This document shows, one piece after another, positions 25,926 through 36,146 of a DNA stretch of 64,000 nucleotides. A program made the translations under genes and the position numbers. Position 1 is the first letter of the stretch. Each line of letters starts with the position of its first letter. The DNA lies in the NCBI RefSeq assembly GCF_000004075.3, contig NC_026655.2:24475489-24539488 (forward strand). The letters run 5' to 3'. The notes below the pieces were generated by a model. It ran no database searches and was not told the origin of the DNA. It saw nothing but the letters and a program-made list of their open reading frames with translations. The stretch comes from Cucumis sativus (Eukaryota; Streptophyta; Magnoliopsida; Cucurbitales; Cucurbitaceae).

Positions 25926-26110
25926 TCTCTTGTTTTTGGATCCAAGTGAAATTCTTGGGGGAGGTCTTCAAGGCCTAGGAGGTGGCTGACCTCAACCTAG
26001 AGGCTCAACTCATGTCTAGTGTGAAACTTGGACTCCTCAACCTCGACATTCAAGAACAACAGTGTAGTCGGCCTAGGTTGAGACCAAGAGGAAGGTCTAA
26101 CTCTCTCCCT
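25926..26110. other. GC-richer island of unknown origin
   Basis: Much higher GC than its surroundings, with GGCCTAGG and CGGCCTAGG words in inverted arrangement (ACCTCAACCTAG against CTAGGTTGAGACC). It contains a short open frame from 25982 (68 codons) without recognisable similarity. It may be repeat-derived. Confidence 0.4.
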
Positions 26111-27952
26111 CGTTTCATTACGATGTTGTCTTGGTTCGGATTCATATTTGTTTTTCTTTTATTTATTAGATTTACCCTTCTGTTCTAAAATGATCCCAAC
26201 ATATTGTTGCAAATTTTTTTGCTAAAAACCTTGGGTTTGTTTTTCAACTTCTATGCATAATATAATCGTTATGTTTCAGTTTAATTTAAGTCTAAAACTA
26301 ATACTCGATTATTTAACGAAAATAAAATATTAAGTTGACCAATTCTACAATAATTAGACAGTAGAAAGTCATCTTAAGAACAAAGGACAACCATTCAAGA
26401 AAACATTCAATCCCAATGATCATCTTCCCCCGGAGGAGAAGACTCACTCACATCCATACAAAGACCCTCTGCTTGATTAGATCAGAAAGAGTGAGGAAAT
26501 TTATCAAAGCAATATCATTTCTGCACTTGGAACTAAACCAAATATGTTATATACAACTTTAATCTAGAGGTTGTCTTTGCTACATGTCTCATTAGTTGTC
26601 AAGAACATCTTCGTCCCTCTACAGAATATTTTTTTCCTTTCATCTGTTGCAAATTTTGAAAGACATTTTCTGTTTTCGATCTTTGAAGAATGATACCTTT
26701 ACCGTGACAGAATTGTTTCGATTTTGTTAGGATTACATTCAGTCGGACCAGAGGCAATTTTAGGGGTTACATAGTTGGAAAACCTGATGTGTATATATGT
26801 TTTGAAGTGAGGGCATTGTGCCAAATAGACATGGCCTGTGTTCTCCTCACCATAAGGTCGTTCATATACGTTTCTACTCTTCTAACGTTGCAAAACATAA
26901 TGAAAAAGAGGGTCGGATTAAAAATTGTCGAAACAAAATAAGTTTTATATTACAAATCGGACCTAAAATGCTCAATCGAAATATGAATTTTTTATTATAT
27001 TACATTACAACCCCACCACATTACAAGCCACCTAACACTATGAATTCATTTGAATCAGCAGTGACATCAAATGTCTGTTATTAAAATTATGGCTGACACA
27101 TAACCAAGGGCTGATCGATCTTTAATCCAAGTAAGAAGACAAGCAATATCAACCAATAAAACTCGACAAGTCCAAAGATTTTATGACAATAAAAATGCCA
27201 AGAAAGAACAAAATTGTCTATTTTCCCCATTCTTTGACCAAACCTATGAGAAAACTCATAGGATTAATAGAATATTCACTTAAACATGGGATATATAAAG
27301 GAATCAAAAGCATAGTTACTATCCAGGATTTCTTTTTTCCTTCAATTTATGATGTTGGTTGTTTTAATATATACTTTGTTAAACATTCAACTTTCTCTTT
27401 ATGAAAAAAAAAACCATAAATATCTATGTTATGTATGTATAGTTGGTGTCGAACAAGTCTATTTCTTTTTTCCTATGCCGAAGTGTGAAGTCTCCAAACA
27501 TGTCTTCTAACTTAGAAAAATTATTTTAAATGATAAAATTGTTGACAACATTTACAAACTTTTCCTACTCTTCTGCGAGTCTTTAATTTTCTCCAAGTAT
27601 CTAGTTGGTGTTGAGTGCTTGATTAACATTTGAGTGATATTAAGCATAATTTTAAAAAGTTCATATTTGGTAAGGAACAAACGTAAAGAGACGATGAAAT
27701 GTGAAGAAGATTTTCTTTTAGAAATCGTATTCATCTAAAACGAAGATATAAATCACTACACCATTCTAGTTTTCCATATAATAGCTTCTACCTGGTAGAA
27801 TGATAGTTTTGAAATGTTAAGGTCAATTGTAGTACTCCAACGATTTGAAAGGATAGAGGTAATTTTTTACAGCTTAGCAATCTTTTAAACTGAATTTTAT
27901 GGGCAAAACAATGATCACAAGAAGCATTAGGAAAGCTGAGTTGATATTTTGT
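26111..27952. other. Intergenic before the PPR gene (3' side)
   Basis: No gene I can support. Composition changes several times between 26340 and 27220, which suggests old insertions, but no ends, duplications or coding motifs could be named. The open frames at 26818-27084 and 27183-27404 resemble nothing I know. Confidence 0.4.
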
Positions 27953-29812
27953 TTACCAATAATCATTACAAGAACACTCTCCATTACCAAAATGATGGAA
28001 ACGATTTCTATCTCTTACAATGATTTTTCGTTGAAAAACCTTTGAAACAAGCTTCAAAGCTTGGTGACAGTCCTTACAAACCCTCAAATTCTTAGTGATT
28101 CTAAGAATTTCCCCTGCTTTAGTTTTAAGCAACCCAAAAGCAATTGCCAGTTTCTCACTATGGTAATAAACAGGATTATCCTTCTCTTCCTCAATTTCAT
28201 TCTCTGCTACATATCCTTCACTTCTTATACATTCTAACATCTCATTAAGTTTATCATATATTTCCTTTGCTTCAGGATGATTCCTTCCACCTGCTATAAA
28301 TTCATACACCACACCTTCCAATTCAATCATGGAAACTCCAGCAGCCTTCTTCACTTCTCTATCATTCATTAACTTTCTTACTTCTGCAACACCTTCCCAT
28401 CTCCCTGCCTCGGCGTATAGATTTCCCAGTAGTACGTATCGCCCGCTATTCGTAGGCTCTAGTTCTATTACTCTCTTCCCTACTTCCTCTCCCAACTCTA
28501 TGTTCCCATGTATCTTACAAGCTCCAACAAATGCACCTAACACACCTACGTCAGGACTCATGGGCATCTCATCTATGACCTTCATTGCTTCCTCTAGCAA
28601 CCCGGCTCGCCCGTATAAATCAACCATGCATCCATAATGCTCGGTTCTGGGTTCAATACCATAAACTTGAGTAAAACGATAGAAATAGTGTTGACCCTTT
28701 TCGACTAAACCAGAGTGAGCACAAGCACTAAGTACATTAAGGAAAGTTATGTTGTCTGGTTTCACCATTTTGGTTTCCATATCTTTAAAAAGTTCTATAG
28801 CAGCCTCTCCTTTCCCATGCATAGCCATCCCTCCAATCATACAATTCCATGAAGAAATCCCTTTTTCAGGCAAATGAACAAACACTTCATAAGCACAATC
28901 CAAACAACCACATTTACAATACATATCAATCAATGTAGTTGCAAGTTTTGAATCAAATTCAATCCCATTTCTCTCAATATATCTATGTATCCATTTCCCT
29001 TGCTCAAGTGCTCCTAATCCTGTACAAGCTGATAACATACTAGCAGCCACATATTTCTCCAAAACAACTTTCTCTATTCTCATCCTATTAAACAAACCAA
29101 ACGCTTCATGAAACCTATTGTTTTGAACAAAACAAGAAATCATAGCATTCCAAGAAGCAGAGTTACGTTCAGGCATCGACTCGAAAACTCGTAAACTTTC
29201 ATCCACATAACCCAATTGAGCATACCCAGTAAGCAAAGTAGTCCAAGCTACAACATCAGGTAACTCAATACAATCAAACACCCTTCTAGCGTCTTCCAAG
29301 GATTGAAAATTAGCATACATATGAATCAAATTGTTCTGACAAAATCTATCTTTTGAAAAACCAAATTTAACAACATGGGTATGAATTTGTTTCCCTTCTT
29401 CAACAGAATTATCAATACAACAAGCACGAATTACAGAAGGGAATGTGAATTTATTGGGAAAGACAGAGTTATGAAGCATTTGCAAATACAAAAGTAAAGA
29501 AGATTTAGGGGAATTGAAGTGTAAGTAAGCTCTAATTAAAGTATTGTAGATAAAAGCATCTGGGTAAGGGATTGAATTGAATAAAAGAAGAGCATAGTGA
29601 AGATCTCCATACTTGGAAACAGCACAGAATTTGATGAGACGGCCAATTGCATTGTTGTCTGTAGAGAGGCCGAGACGGATGATTTGGGAGTGAAATTGCT
29701 TAAGTTCAGACATTGATGAACATGAGCTGAGGGAGTGGAAAATGGGTGATGGGTTAAATTTAGTAGAGTTGGGAAGAGATGGAATGGGATGAAGGGGAAG
29801 AAGTGAAGCCAT
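27953..29812 (-). CDS. Pentatricopeptide repeat protein, PLS class with E and DYW domains
   Basis: Single exon, 619 residues, the usual intronless form of this family. Such proteins bind organelle RNA one base per repeat and edit C to U; the DYW domain is the deaminase. I start at the ATG at 29812 (MASLLPLH) because the 12 codons upstream begin with TTG. About ten P, L and S repeats run from residue 60 to 420 (DAFIYNTLIRAYLHFNSPKSS, DVVAWTTLLTGYAQLG). The E region with a PG-box-like GVSMIELEGVVYEFIAGG follows, then DYW: HSEKLAIAFGLL (HxE), CKDCHQALK (CxxC) and the exact end GECSCNDYW. All catalytic and zinc residues I can check are present, so it looks functional. A mitochondrial or plastid target cannot be decided by eye, and the edited site is unknown. 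Confidence 0.95.
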   Translation of the reverse strand: MASLLPLHPIPSLPNSTKFNPSPIFHSLSSCSSMSELKQFHSQIIRLGLSTDNNAIGRLIKFCAVSKYGDLHYALLLFNSIPYPDAFIYNTLIRAYLHFNSPKSSLLLYLQMLHNSVFPNKFTFPSVIRACCIDNSVEEGKQIHTHVVKFGFSKDRFCQNNLIHMYANFQSLEDARRVFDCIELPDVVAWTTLLTGYAQLGYVDESLRVFESMPERNSASWNAMISCFVQNNRFHEAFGLFNRMRIEKVVLEKYVAASMLSACTGLGALEQGKWIHRYIERNGIEFDSKLATTLIDMYCKCGCLDCAYEVFVHLPEKGISSWNCMIGGMAMHGKGEAAIELFKDMETKMVKPDNITFLNVLSACAHSGLVEKGQHYFYRFTQVYGIEPRTEHYGCMVDLYGRAGLLEEAMKVIDEMPMSPDVGVLGAFVGACKIHGNIELGEEVGKRVIELEPTNSGRYVLLGNLYAEAGRWEGVAEVRKLMNDREVKKAAGVSMIELEGVVYEFIAGGRNHPEAKEIYDKLNEMLECIRSEGYVAENEIEEEKDNPVYYHSEKLAIAFGLLKTKAGEILRITKNLRVCKDCHQALKLVSKVFQRKIIVRDRNRFHHFGNGECSCNDYW

Positions 29813-29994
29813 TTTTGGCCAGAGAATAGCTTCACAAATTTTCTTCAAAGAAGAGGTAGAAAGAGTTATACTAAATGGATAAACCTCCTCTGACTTTGAT
29901 TAAAAATTACCTTTTTTTTCTTTACTTTTTAAATAGATTTTTTGTGTGTGATATACATTAAACTCTTACAAATTTCAAAATATAAAATAGGAAT
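29813..29994. other. PPR gene upstream flank
   Basis: Short AT-rich 5' flank. No firm promoter element. Confidence 0.4.
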
Positions 29995-30430
29995 GTAAGT
30001 CCCGTTCGAATAACCCGACAACTCAAACTACTCAACATATATTACATGATTTCATTTAAAATGCAGGTTGAGATTAGTTGAAAATTTTGGTTTTTTTCGG
30101 TTTGAGTTGGGTTAAAGATTGAGGGTTTAGGGTTGAAATTTGAAAATTTTGGTTCAATCTAACCCAACCTGAATTATTATGTAGATATATATTTTATTAT
30201 TTATTTAATAAAAGTAAAGTTAAGAGTATTCTGTTAAACAATAGTTAAAAGATTGTATGGAAAGTAAAAAGTAAATAACAGAAAGTTAAATGGTCGCGTG
30301 AGATCGTTGGATTGGAAATGGAAAGAGAAAATAATACAATTCGATAACCCAACTCAACTTCCATATTTTACCGATTGGATTGGATTGAAAATATGAGTTG
30401 TTGAGAATGTCTTCAAACTCAACATCCCTA
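29995..30430. repeat. Dispersed repeat with GGGTTGGGTT/AACCCAACC words
   Basis: The stretch holds GAGTTGGGTTAAAG and, inverted, CTAACCCAACCTGAAT and AACCCAACTCAAC, plus GGTTTGAG and ACTCAAACTAC. I know this style from plant non-autonomous repeats but cannot name the family. No target duplication was found. Confidence 0.35.
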
Positions 30431-31554
30431 ATGTAAATGGTGAAGGTTAAACCTGGTTGAATGACAACTTTACAAGCAAATAATTAAAGTTCTTTACGTA
30501 TATATCATATGAAGAATATAAAGTTGAAGGAGGTTCAAAATCACTCGACTCATGCTAAATCCACGAGTGAAATACTTCTATACAAGTCTAAAGTGCTTAA
30601 AAAAAAGCAGTTTGATGATTAATCTTCACCCATTAAGATAATATATATATATATTCCACTAGAAATAAAGAAATCCATTTTTTAATTTTCATGAGTATCC
30701 CCCCAACATGGAGATTTGTGATGAAGAAGGAAGTCAATCAATTAATGAACTAATAAATTTGAATTCTCATGAATTTAAGGGAAGAAACTAAGAGTAAAGT
30801 AAAAGGGTAACTTAATTTCTAAGATTTTCCAGCTCTTAAAATAAGACAAATCTCATCTTAGGAATACTTTGATTTGAACTAATTTTTAGATCTGAATCAA
30901 AGCAAAGAAGAAGAAGTCTCTTTTTCTTTCTCTAATTCAATTTCTCATGGTCTCCATCATTTTTCTTGAAGATGTTCATCTGATTTTGTATGAAATTTAG
31001 GTAAGAAATTAAATTCCTCAACTTTCATCTTTCAACCAATTTTAGTATTCATTTGCTTTAGTTATTCAATTTCATTTTCCTCTCATTTTCTTCCATGGTA
31101 TGTTTTTTAGCTTATTAGGAAAACCAATAACCATTCACTGTATTCATTTTAAATTTGTTCTTGTGTCTATATTTTGATATCATCAATTTACCATTAACGT
31201 TTTCAATAAAATCAAGTCGTATTTTCATTAGAACGGTTTTCATTTTTTCTAAGTTTTTTACAAACTATCTTTTCTTAGTTTTGAAATCTGTACTTGCAAA
31301 AATACTTAATAATATAACAAAACAAAAGAATAATACGATAAAAATCGTGTTTTTAAGCCTAATTTTCAAAAACCAAATAGTTATTAAATTACAACTTTTA
31401 CGTAGTCGGAAGTGCTAAATAGATATTAAATTTTGTTTTATGATGGAATGAGTTTAATAGGAAGATTTTTCAAAATTTTCCTTTTGTTTGTTAACGAAGG
31501 TGACAAAATTTGAGAATTAAATAGCAAAAGGAAGAAACCTTTGCAAGAAAAAAA
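30431..31554 (+). other. Leader and promoter region of the methyltransferase-like gene
   Basis: A purine/CT-rich stretch (30900-31000) ends with a strong donor TTTAG|GTAAGAAA at 31000/31001. Pyrimidine-rich sequence ending AACGAAG near 31499 could be the acceptor. I infer a spliced leader with an intron of about 500 bases; no coding potential lies between. Confidence 0.4.
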
Positions 31555-32976
31555 ATGAAGAAGCTGTTCCACACCAAAGGCAGACTAGGAAGAACAATGG
31601 GTTGGCTTCAAATTCTATTAATAGGACTTGTTATCATCATGACCACATTGAGTCTCTTCAAGTTCTACTCAGCTGGATTTATCTTTCACAAGGACGACGT
31701 TTGCCGATACTTCTACACCACAACGAGGCACGCCTACGAAGAAACGTTCGATGCAAAAGCGTTATCCAACCGAGTCGAAGAAGTTCTAGATCAGCTAGAA
31801 AGTTTACAAGAGAAACTCGAATTCACAGTCGAAGAGATGGGGAAGAACAAGCAAGTGTTGAACAATGGGAAGATCACAATGATTGAGCATAAAAAGTACT
31901 TAGAAGATGAAGTGATTAAGCCTCTTTATAATGCTCATATTGCTTTAAGGCAAATAAGATTACCAAAAGTTGAAAAAAATGGTCAGAATTCTTCTGCTAT
32001 GAAAGAAGAGCCTTTGATCAACAATTTTGTGGTTGAGGAAATAAGAAAATATATTTCTCCAAAGAAAAGTAGAATTGGGAAACTCAATATGTATATGACT
32101 GAGAATATATACAACACAATTGGACATGCTTGTGTTCTGTATAGGAAAGAATTGGAAGATTATATGGATTATGATATTGGTTCATATTGTAAAGATGATT
32201 GGAATTTAGCTCAGAAACTTATGCTCAACGGTTGCGATCCGTTGCCTCGTCGACGGTGCTTGACAAGAGCGTCGAAGGTCTACCAAAAGCCGTATCCATT
32301 GAACGAATCGCTATGGAAGATGCCGGACGATCGAAACGTAAGATGGAGTAACTATCAATGTAGGAACTTTTCTTGCTTGTCTAGCAACAATCCCAAAAAG
32401 GGATACAACAAATGTAGTGGTTGTTTTGAAATGGAGAAAGAGAAGCTCAAATGGGTCATTAGCAATAGCTCTCTCGCAGTCGATTTTGCGATATCGGATG
32501 TATTAGCGATCAAGCCGGGGGAGATTCGGATCGGGTTGGATTTTGGGATCAGCACAGGGAGTTTTGCAGCAAGAATGAGAGAAGAAAATGTGACAATTGT
32601 GACAACAGCTTTGAACCTTGGAGCTCCTTTCAATGAATTTATTGCTTTAAGAGGTTTGTTTCCACTGTATTTGACATTAAACCAAAGACTTCCTCTGTTT
32701 GATAACACAATGGATTTGATTCACACAACTGGTTTCATGGATGGTTGGCTAGATATGTTGTTGTTGGATTTCATACTTTTCGATTGGGATCGTGTTCTAC
32801 GACCGGGAGGATTGTTATGGATTGACAGATTCTTTTGCGATCGAAAGGATCTCGACGATTACATGTACATGTTTCTGCAGTTTAGATACAAGAAACATAA
32901 ATGGAGTATTGCTCCTAAATCAAAAAATGAAGTCTACCTTTCTGCATTGTTGGAAAAACCTCCAAGAGCAATATGA
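31555..32976 (+). CDS. Membrane-anchored SAM-dependent methyltransferase-like protein (At5g40830/At1g29790 group)
   Basis: Single exon, 473 residues, ATG at 31555 in an A-rich context. A short basic N terminus is followed by one transmembrane segment (WLQILLIGLVIIMTTLSLF, about 18-36), so it is a type II membrane protein, probably Golgi. A coiled-coil-like stretch (RVEEVLDQLESLQEKLEF) follows, then a Cys-rich middle (CDPLPRRRC, CRNFSC, CSGC). The C-terminal third carries the methyltransferase fold: IRIGLDFGISTGSFAARM (motif I) and WDRVLRPGGLLWIDRFF. The glycines of motif I differ from the usual DxGxGxG, which I recall as normal for this subgroup. The substrate is unknown. It ends KPPRAI, as relatives do. 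Confidence 0.88.
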   Translation: MKKLFHTKGRLGRTMGWLQILLIGLVIIMTTLSLFKFYSAGFIFHKDDVCRYFYTTTRHAYEETFDAKALSNRVEEVLDQLESLQEKLEFTVEEMGKNKQVLNNGKITMIEHKKYLEDEVIKPLYNAHIALRQIRLPKVEKNGQNSSAMKEEPLINNFVVEEIRKYISPKKSRIGKLNMYMTENIYNTIGHACVLYRKELEDYMDYDIGSYCKDDWNLAQKLMLNGCDPLPRRRCLTRASKVYQKPYPLNESLWKMPDDRNVRWSNYQCRNFSCLSSNNPKKGYNKCSGCFEMEKEKLKWVISNSSLAVDFAISDVLAIKPGEIRIGLDFGISTGSFAARMREENVTIVTTALNLGAPFNEFIALRGLFPLYLTLNQRLPLFDNTMDLIHTTGFMDGWLDMLLLDFILFDWDRVLRPGGLLWIDRFFCDRKDLDDYMYMFLQFRYKKHKWSIAPKSKNEVYLSALLEKPPRAI

Positions 32977-34256
32977 TAATTATATGTATGTATTCACAAT
33001 AATTTGTTTTGGTTTTGATCACTTTCATTCAGTCTAAACTCTTCACTTACTTATTACATTATTGTTTCAAACTCATATAAGAAATTATATTATTAAGCCT
33101 TCATCCATATTTATTCAATTTGAATGACTCCTTTAGTATCGTGGGAGTGAAAACCTAAGAAAAAAGGTCAAAGGGTTAGGGTTTAACCTCCTATGTTACA
33201 GGGTGAGGGAAGTTGTTACGTGAAATTAGTCGAGATGTACGTAAGTTAGCCAATCTTTACGAATATATATATATATAGAAAAAGACATGTCTAATAGGCA
33301 CCAAATATAAATTTTGAAAGAAAGTAAAATGGTTTGAAAAGTGGAGTGACCAAATTGTAGTATCGAATGAATGAGAATGCTAATTGGATTCCAATTGGAA
33401 AAAGAGTATCAAGACACTTCCTTTTACTAATTAATTCAAAAGTGTATGCATTTTCCTACACAATTATTGGCTTTTGTTTATTTGACATTTGTTTAAAGTT
33501 TTGATGTGTATTGTTATTTCTACAAAACAAATGGTTGTTGTGTGTAATGCACACTCCTCTCCCTTTAAAATTTAGAAAAGTTGAACACTTTTTGCTCCTA
33601 TCGCGTGCTCTCTAACGAATATAATATTTCGTAAAATTGGACATCTTTCGGTGCTTATCGTTGTTTGTCGATCAGTGACAGTTTGCTATATTTGAAAATA
33701 TAGTTAGACTCCTTATTCTATAATCTCTAACAATAATATGATGTTGTCCATATTTTTATGGATAAACTCTCGTGATTTTGCTTTTGATTCCACTTATATA
33801 TTACGTGGTTCTTGTCCTCATCTAGCTAGAGTGAGAGCTTTTGGTCGCATTCTCAGTAATTCTTCTCTCCAACAAAGAATCAGTGAGTTTTTTCTAAAAA
33901 ATATTCATATATTCATCCTTATCTAAACTAACTTCTCTTCACCAAAGCTCCATAGAACTTATCCACATATAACACCTTGCTAGAGTTCGCACACAAAATG
34001 TCATTCTCCCTATTTACTTCGTTAAATAAACAATTAACCCCAAAACATTGCCCGATGAATAATGGTAAGTGCTAAATTTAAGAAATATATACACAAAGCT
34101 AAAAGTTTAAGAACCACAATAGAGATATCACGAATGGAACAAAGATAGGAGTGAGATAGAAATATATGATTTAAACCTAATTCGACACATCAAAAGGTTT
34201 CCATAAATCAAAAGCTTATACATTTTAATTAATATATACATCTCCATCAAAACATG
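32977..34256. other. Intergenic
   Basis: AT-rich spacer with no gene seen. An AT run occurs at about 33265-33276. Confidence 0.5.
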
Positions 34257-34276
34257 TATATATATATATATATATA
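34257..34276. repeat. TA microsatellite in the promoter of the first NF-YB gene
   Basis: Ten TA units followed by GATATAATATG. It lies 68-87 bases before the start codon and may double as the TATA region. Confidence 0.7.
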
Positions 34277-34343
34277 GATATAATATGAGGTAGTACAACA
34301 CCATATTCATATTATATGAACAAATACATATTAAGGTTAAAGA

Positions 34344-34715
34344 ATGGAAAACCATCATAATGGGGATGAGTTTCTTGAGCTACCAATTGCCAATGTTGAG
34401 AGAATAATGAAGAAGATAATTCCACAAAAGGGGAAGATTTCAAAAGAAGCAAAGAAGAAAATGCAAGAATGTGCAAATGAGTTCATTAGCTTTGTCACAA
34501 GTGAAGCAGCACAAAGATGTCAGAATGAGAATAGAAGAACTCTCAATGGTGATGACATTTATTGGGCATTTGGTTCTCTTGGCTTAGATAATTATGCTGA
34601 AGCTTCTTCCAAGTTCTTGCTTAACTTTAGAGAAGTTGAAAGAATCAAGGTTGATGAAAAACACAAAAGTAAAGATAACCATGGAGAGATCGGTGAAACC
34701 TCTTCACCAAATTAG
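34344..34715 (+). CDS. NFYB: NF-YB (CBF/HAP3) subunit, copy A, NF-YB4/5-like
   Basis: Single exon, 123 residues. NF-YB pairs with NF-YC through a histone fold, and the dimer recruits NF-YA to CCAAT boxes or other factors. The whole domain is present: LPIANVERIMKKIIP, KGKISKEAKKKMQECANEFISFVTSEAAQRC split over the helix, then NENRRTLNGDDIYWAFGSLGLDNYAEASSKFLL. Compared with the usual DAKETVQECVSEFISF it is divergent (EAKKKMQECANEF), and an Asp typical of LEC1 types is absent, so it is a non-LEC1, NF-YB4/5-like form. The short tail is hydrophilic. A near-identical copy lies at 39378-39749, with the eIF6 gene between them. An AATAAA lies at 34780-34785. Confidence 0.92.
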   Translation: MENHHNGDEFLELPIANVERIMKKIIPQKGKISKEAKKKMQECANEFISFVTSEAAQRCQNENRRTLNGDDIYWAFGSLGLDNYAEASSKFLLNFREVERIKVDEKHKSKDNHGEIGETSSPN

Positions 34716-36146
34716 CTTGTTTTTTGTTCTCTAGTTTCTTCGTTTATTTCACATAAAAAAGAATGAGAAGTATGAATGTAATAAATTGAATACACTTTTT
34801 GGGGTAAAGCAAAATAGAGAAAATAATGATTAGTATTATGTAACTAATATGAAAAAGAGAAACTTTGTAAAAAGAAAAATCAGAAAGCTAAAATAGTATA
34901 CTATTTGAAAATGGATGAAAAGTATAATTAATCAGCCAATTCCTGTCTTGACTTTGCTTTCTCCTCCGTGTCATCAACCTCACGATCTTTATCTTCGATT
35001 ATCTGTCAGCAACGACGTTCCAGCTCCGATTTGGTAAAGACCCATTATCATTCAATCTCAGATTTGACTTACCCACTTCTTATAAGCTCTAAATACGTAG
35101 GATTAAGCTTATTCGGACTAGGTTTCGTTAGGGGAAGTTCTTATAAATTTTCCTTCCGTACACTCCTTCGTATACCTTTCCAGCAGTGTTCTAAGTCTGT
35201 TTGGTGTGTTTCAATAGGTAACACCTCATTTTGAATCTTAAGTCGTTGTGATTTAGTTAGTATATAATTCTTGGCGATTCTTTATTTGTAATTTAAAATT
35301 AAATTCGGAGTGTTGGAGCTGAGGTCAAGGTTGTATGTGGTTGCTTTTATTCATTCTGAACACTCTCTGAGACTCCTATTGAGGTTTCAAACTGAGATTT
35401 AATGTTGGAATTTTATTTTAATACTTCAATTGTCTTTGGAATAGCTTAGGAGCACTCTAGAACGATATGTAAGTAGATTTCAACCTGTTGGCTTGTTCTG
35501 TAGTTTACATGTGGAATGTATGACGCACTTGAACTGATTCTGAAATTGTAGTTGTGTAATGGCTGAGCACGTCTGAATGTTGATTCATATTTTGTGACAT
35601 TCTGTTATTAGTTTGAGATTGACTTTAGCACGAGTTGTTTAGTTATGCTACATGTTCAAATTTGGGAAAGTTCAGCTGAATTTGGTTTGAAAGAGCTTTA
35701 AACATTTGTTTTCCTGATTGCTTGTTATGTGTTTTGTAAACGTTTCGTGTTCACTCTTATGTAGTTGTGTTGCCAAATTTTTCTTAAGCGATGTAGTTAG
35801 TAGAGTTAGCTAAAGGGTAAATCTTGGTAATGTTCCCTAGCTTATTGTAAAGCTTTGGAGGTATTACATGACACAACTCTGTGACTGGAAAAAAAATGGG
35901 GAAAGGGAAAATCAGGAAGAGGAGAGAAAGAGGGAAAAAGAAAATTAAGGTTAATTTTGTACTTTTAACTGATGATTATGTGAGCAAGAGGATTTGGATT
36001 TGGGATTAGGGCTTGGATGCAATTATCTCACATTATTGAGCACATTGAACTTTTTTTTTACTCTATAGGGGTTGCAAGGGACTTTGAGTTTATAGTGAAG
36101 AGGGAGGTTGTTGTTGTTGATTCTTCAAGGTTATCTTGTGCAACTC
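34716..36146 (+). other. Region 5' of eIF6 with a probable leader intron
   Basis: The stretch 34950-35033 looks like a leader exon (TC-rich, ending CCGATTTG|GTAAAG) and the acceptor CTCTATAG|GGGTTGC at 36068/36069 could close a leader intron of about 1.03 kb. This is inferred from splice words only. No other gene is seen. Confidence 0.4.

Noticed and set aside
27100-27220. Possible retroelement integrase scrap (a frame with RFYDNKNAKKE)
   Set aside because: Too short and too weak; no second motif nearby to support it.
26818-27404. Two open frames of 88 and 73 codons
   Set aside because: No recognisable domain, and codon use is as AT-rich as the spacer. Possibly repeat debris but not a supportable gene.
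31155-31418. Open frame of 87 codons before the methyltransferase-like gene
   Set aside because: Low-complexity, AT-rich, and inside the inferred leader intron.
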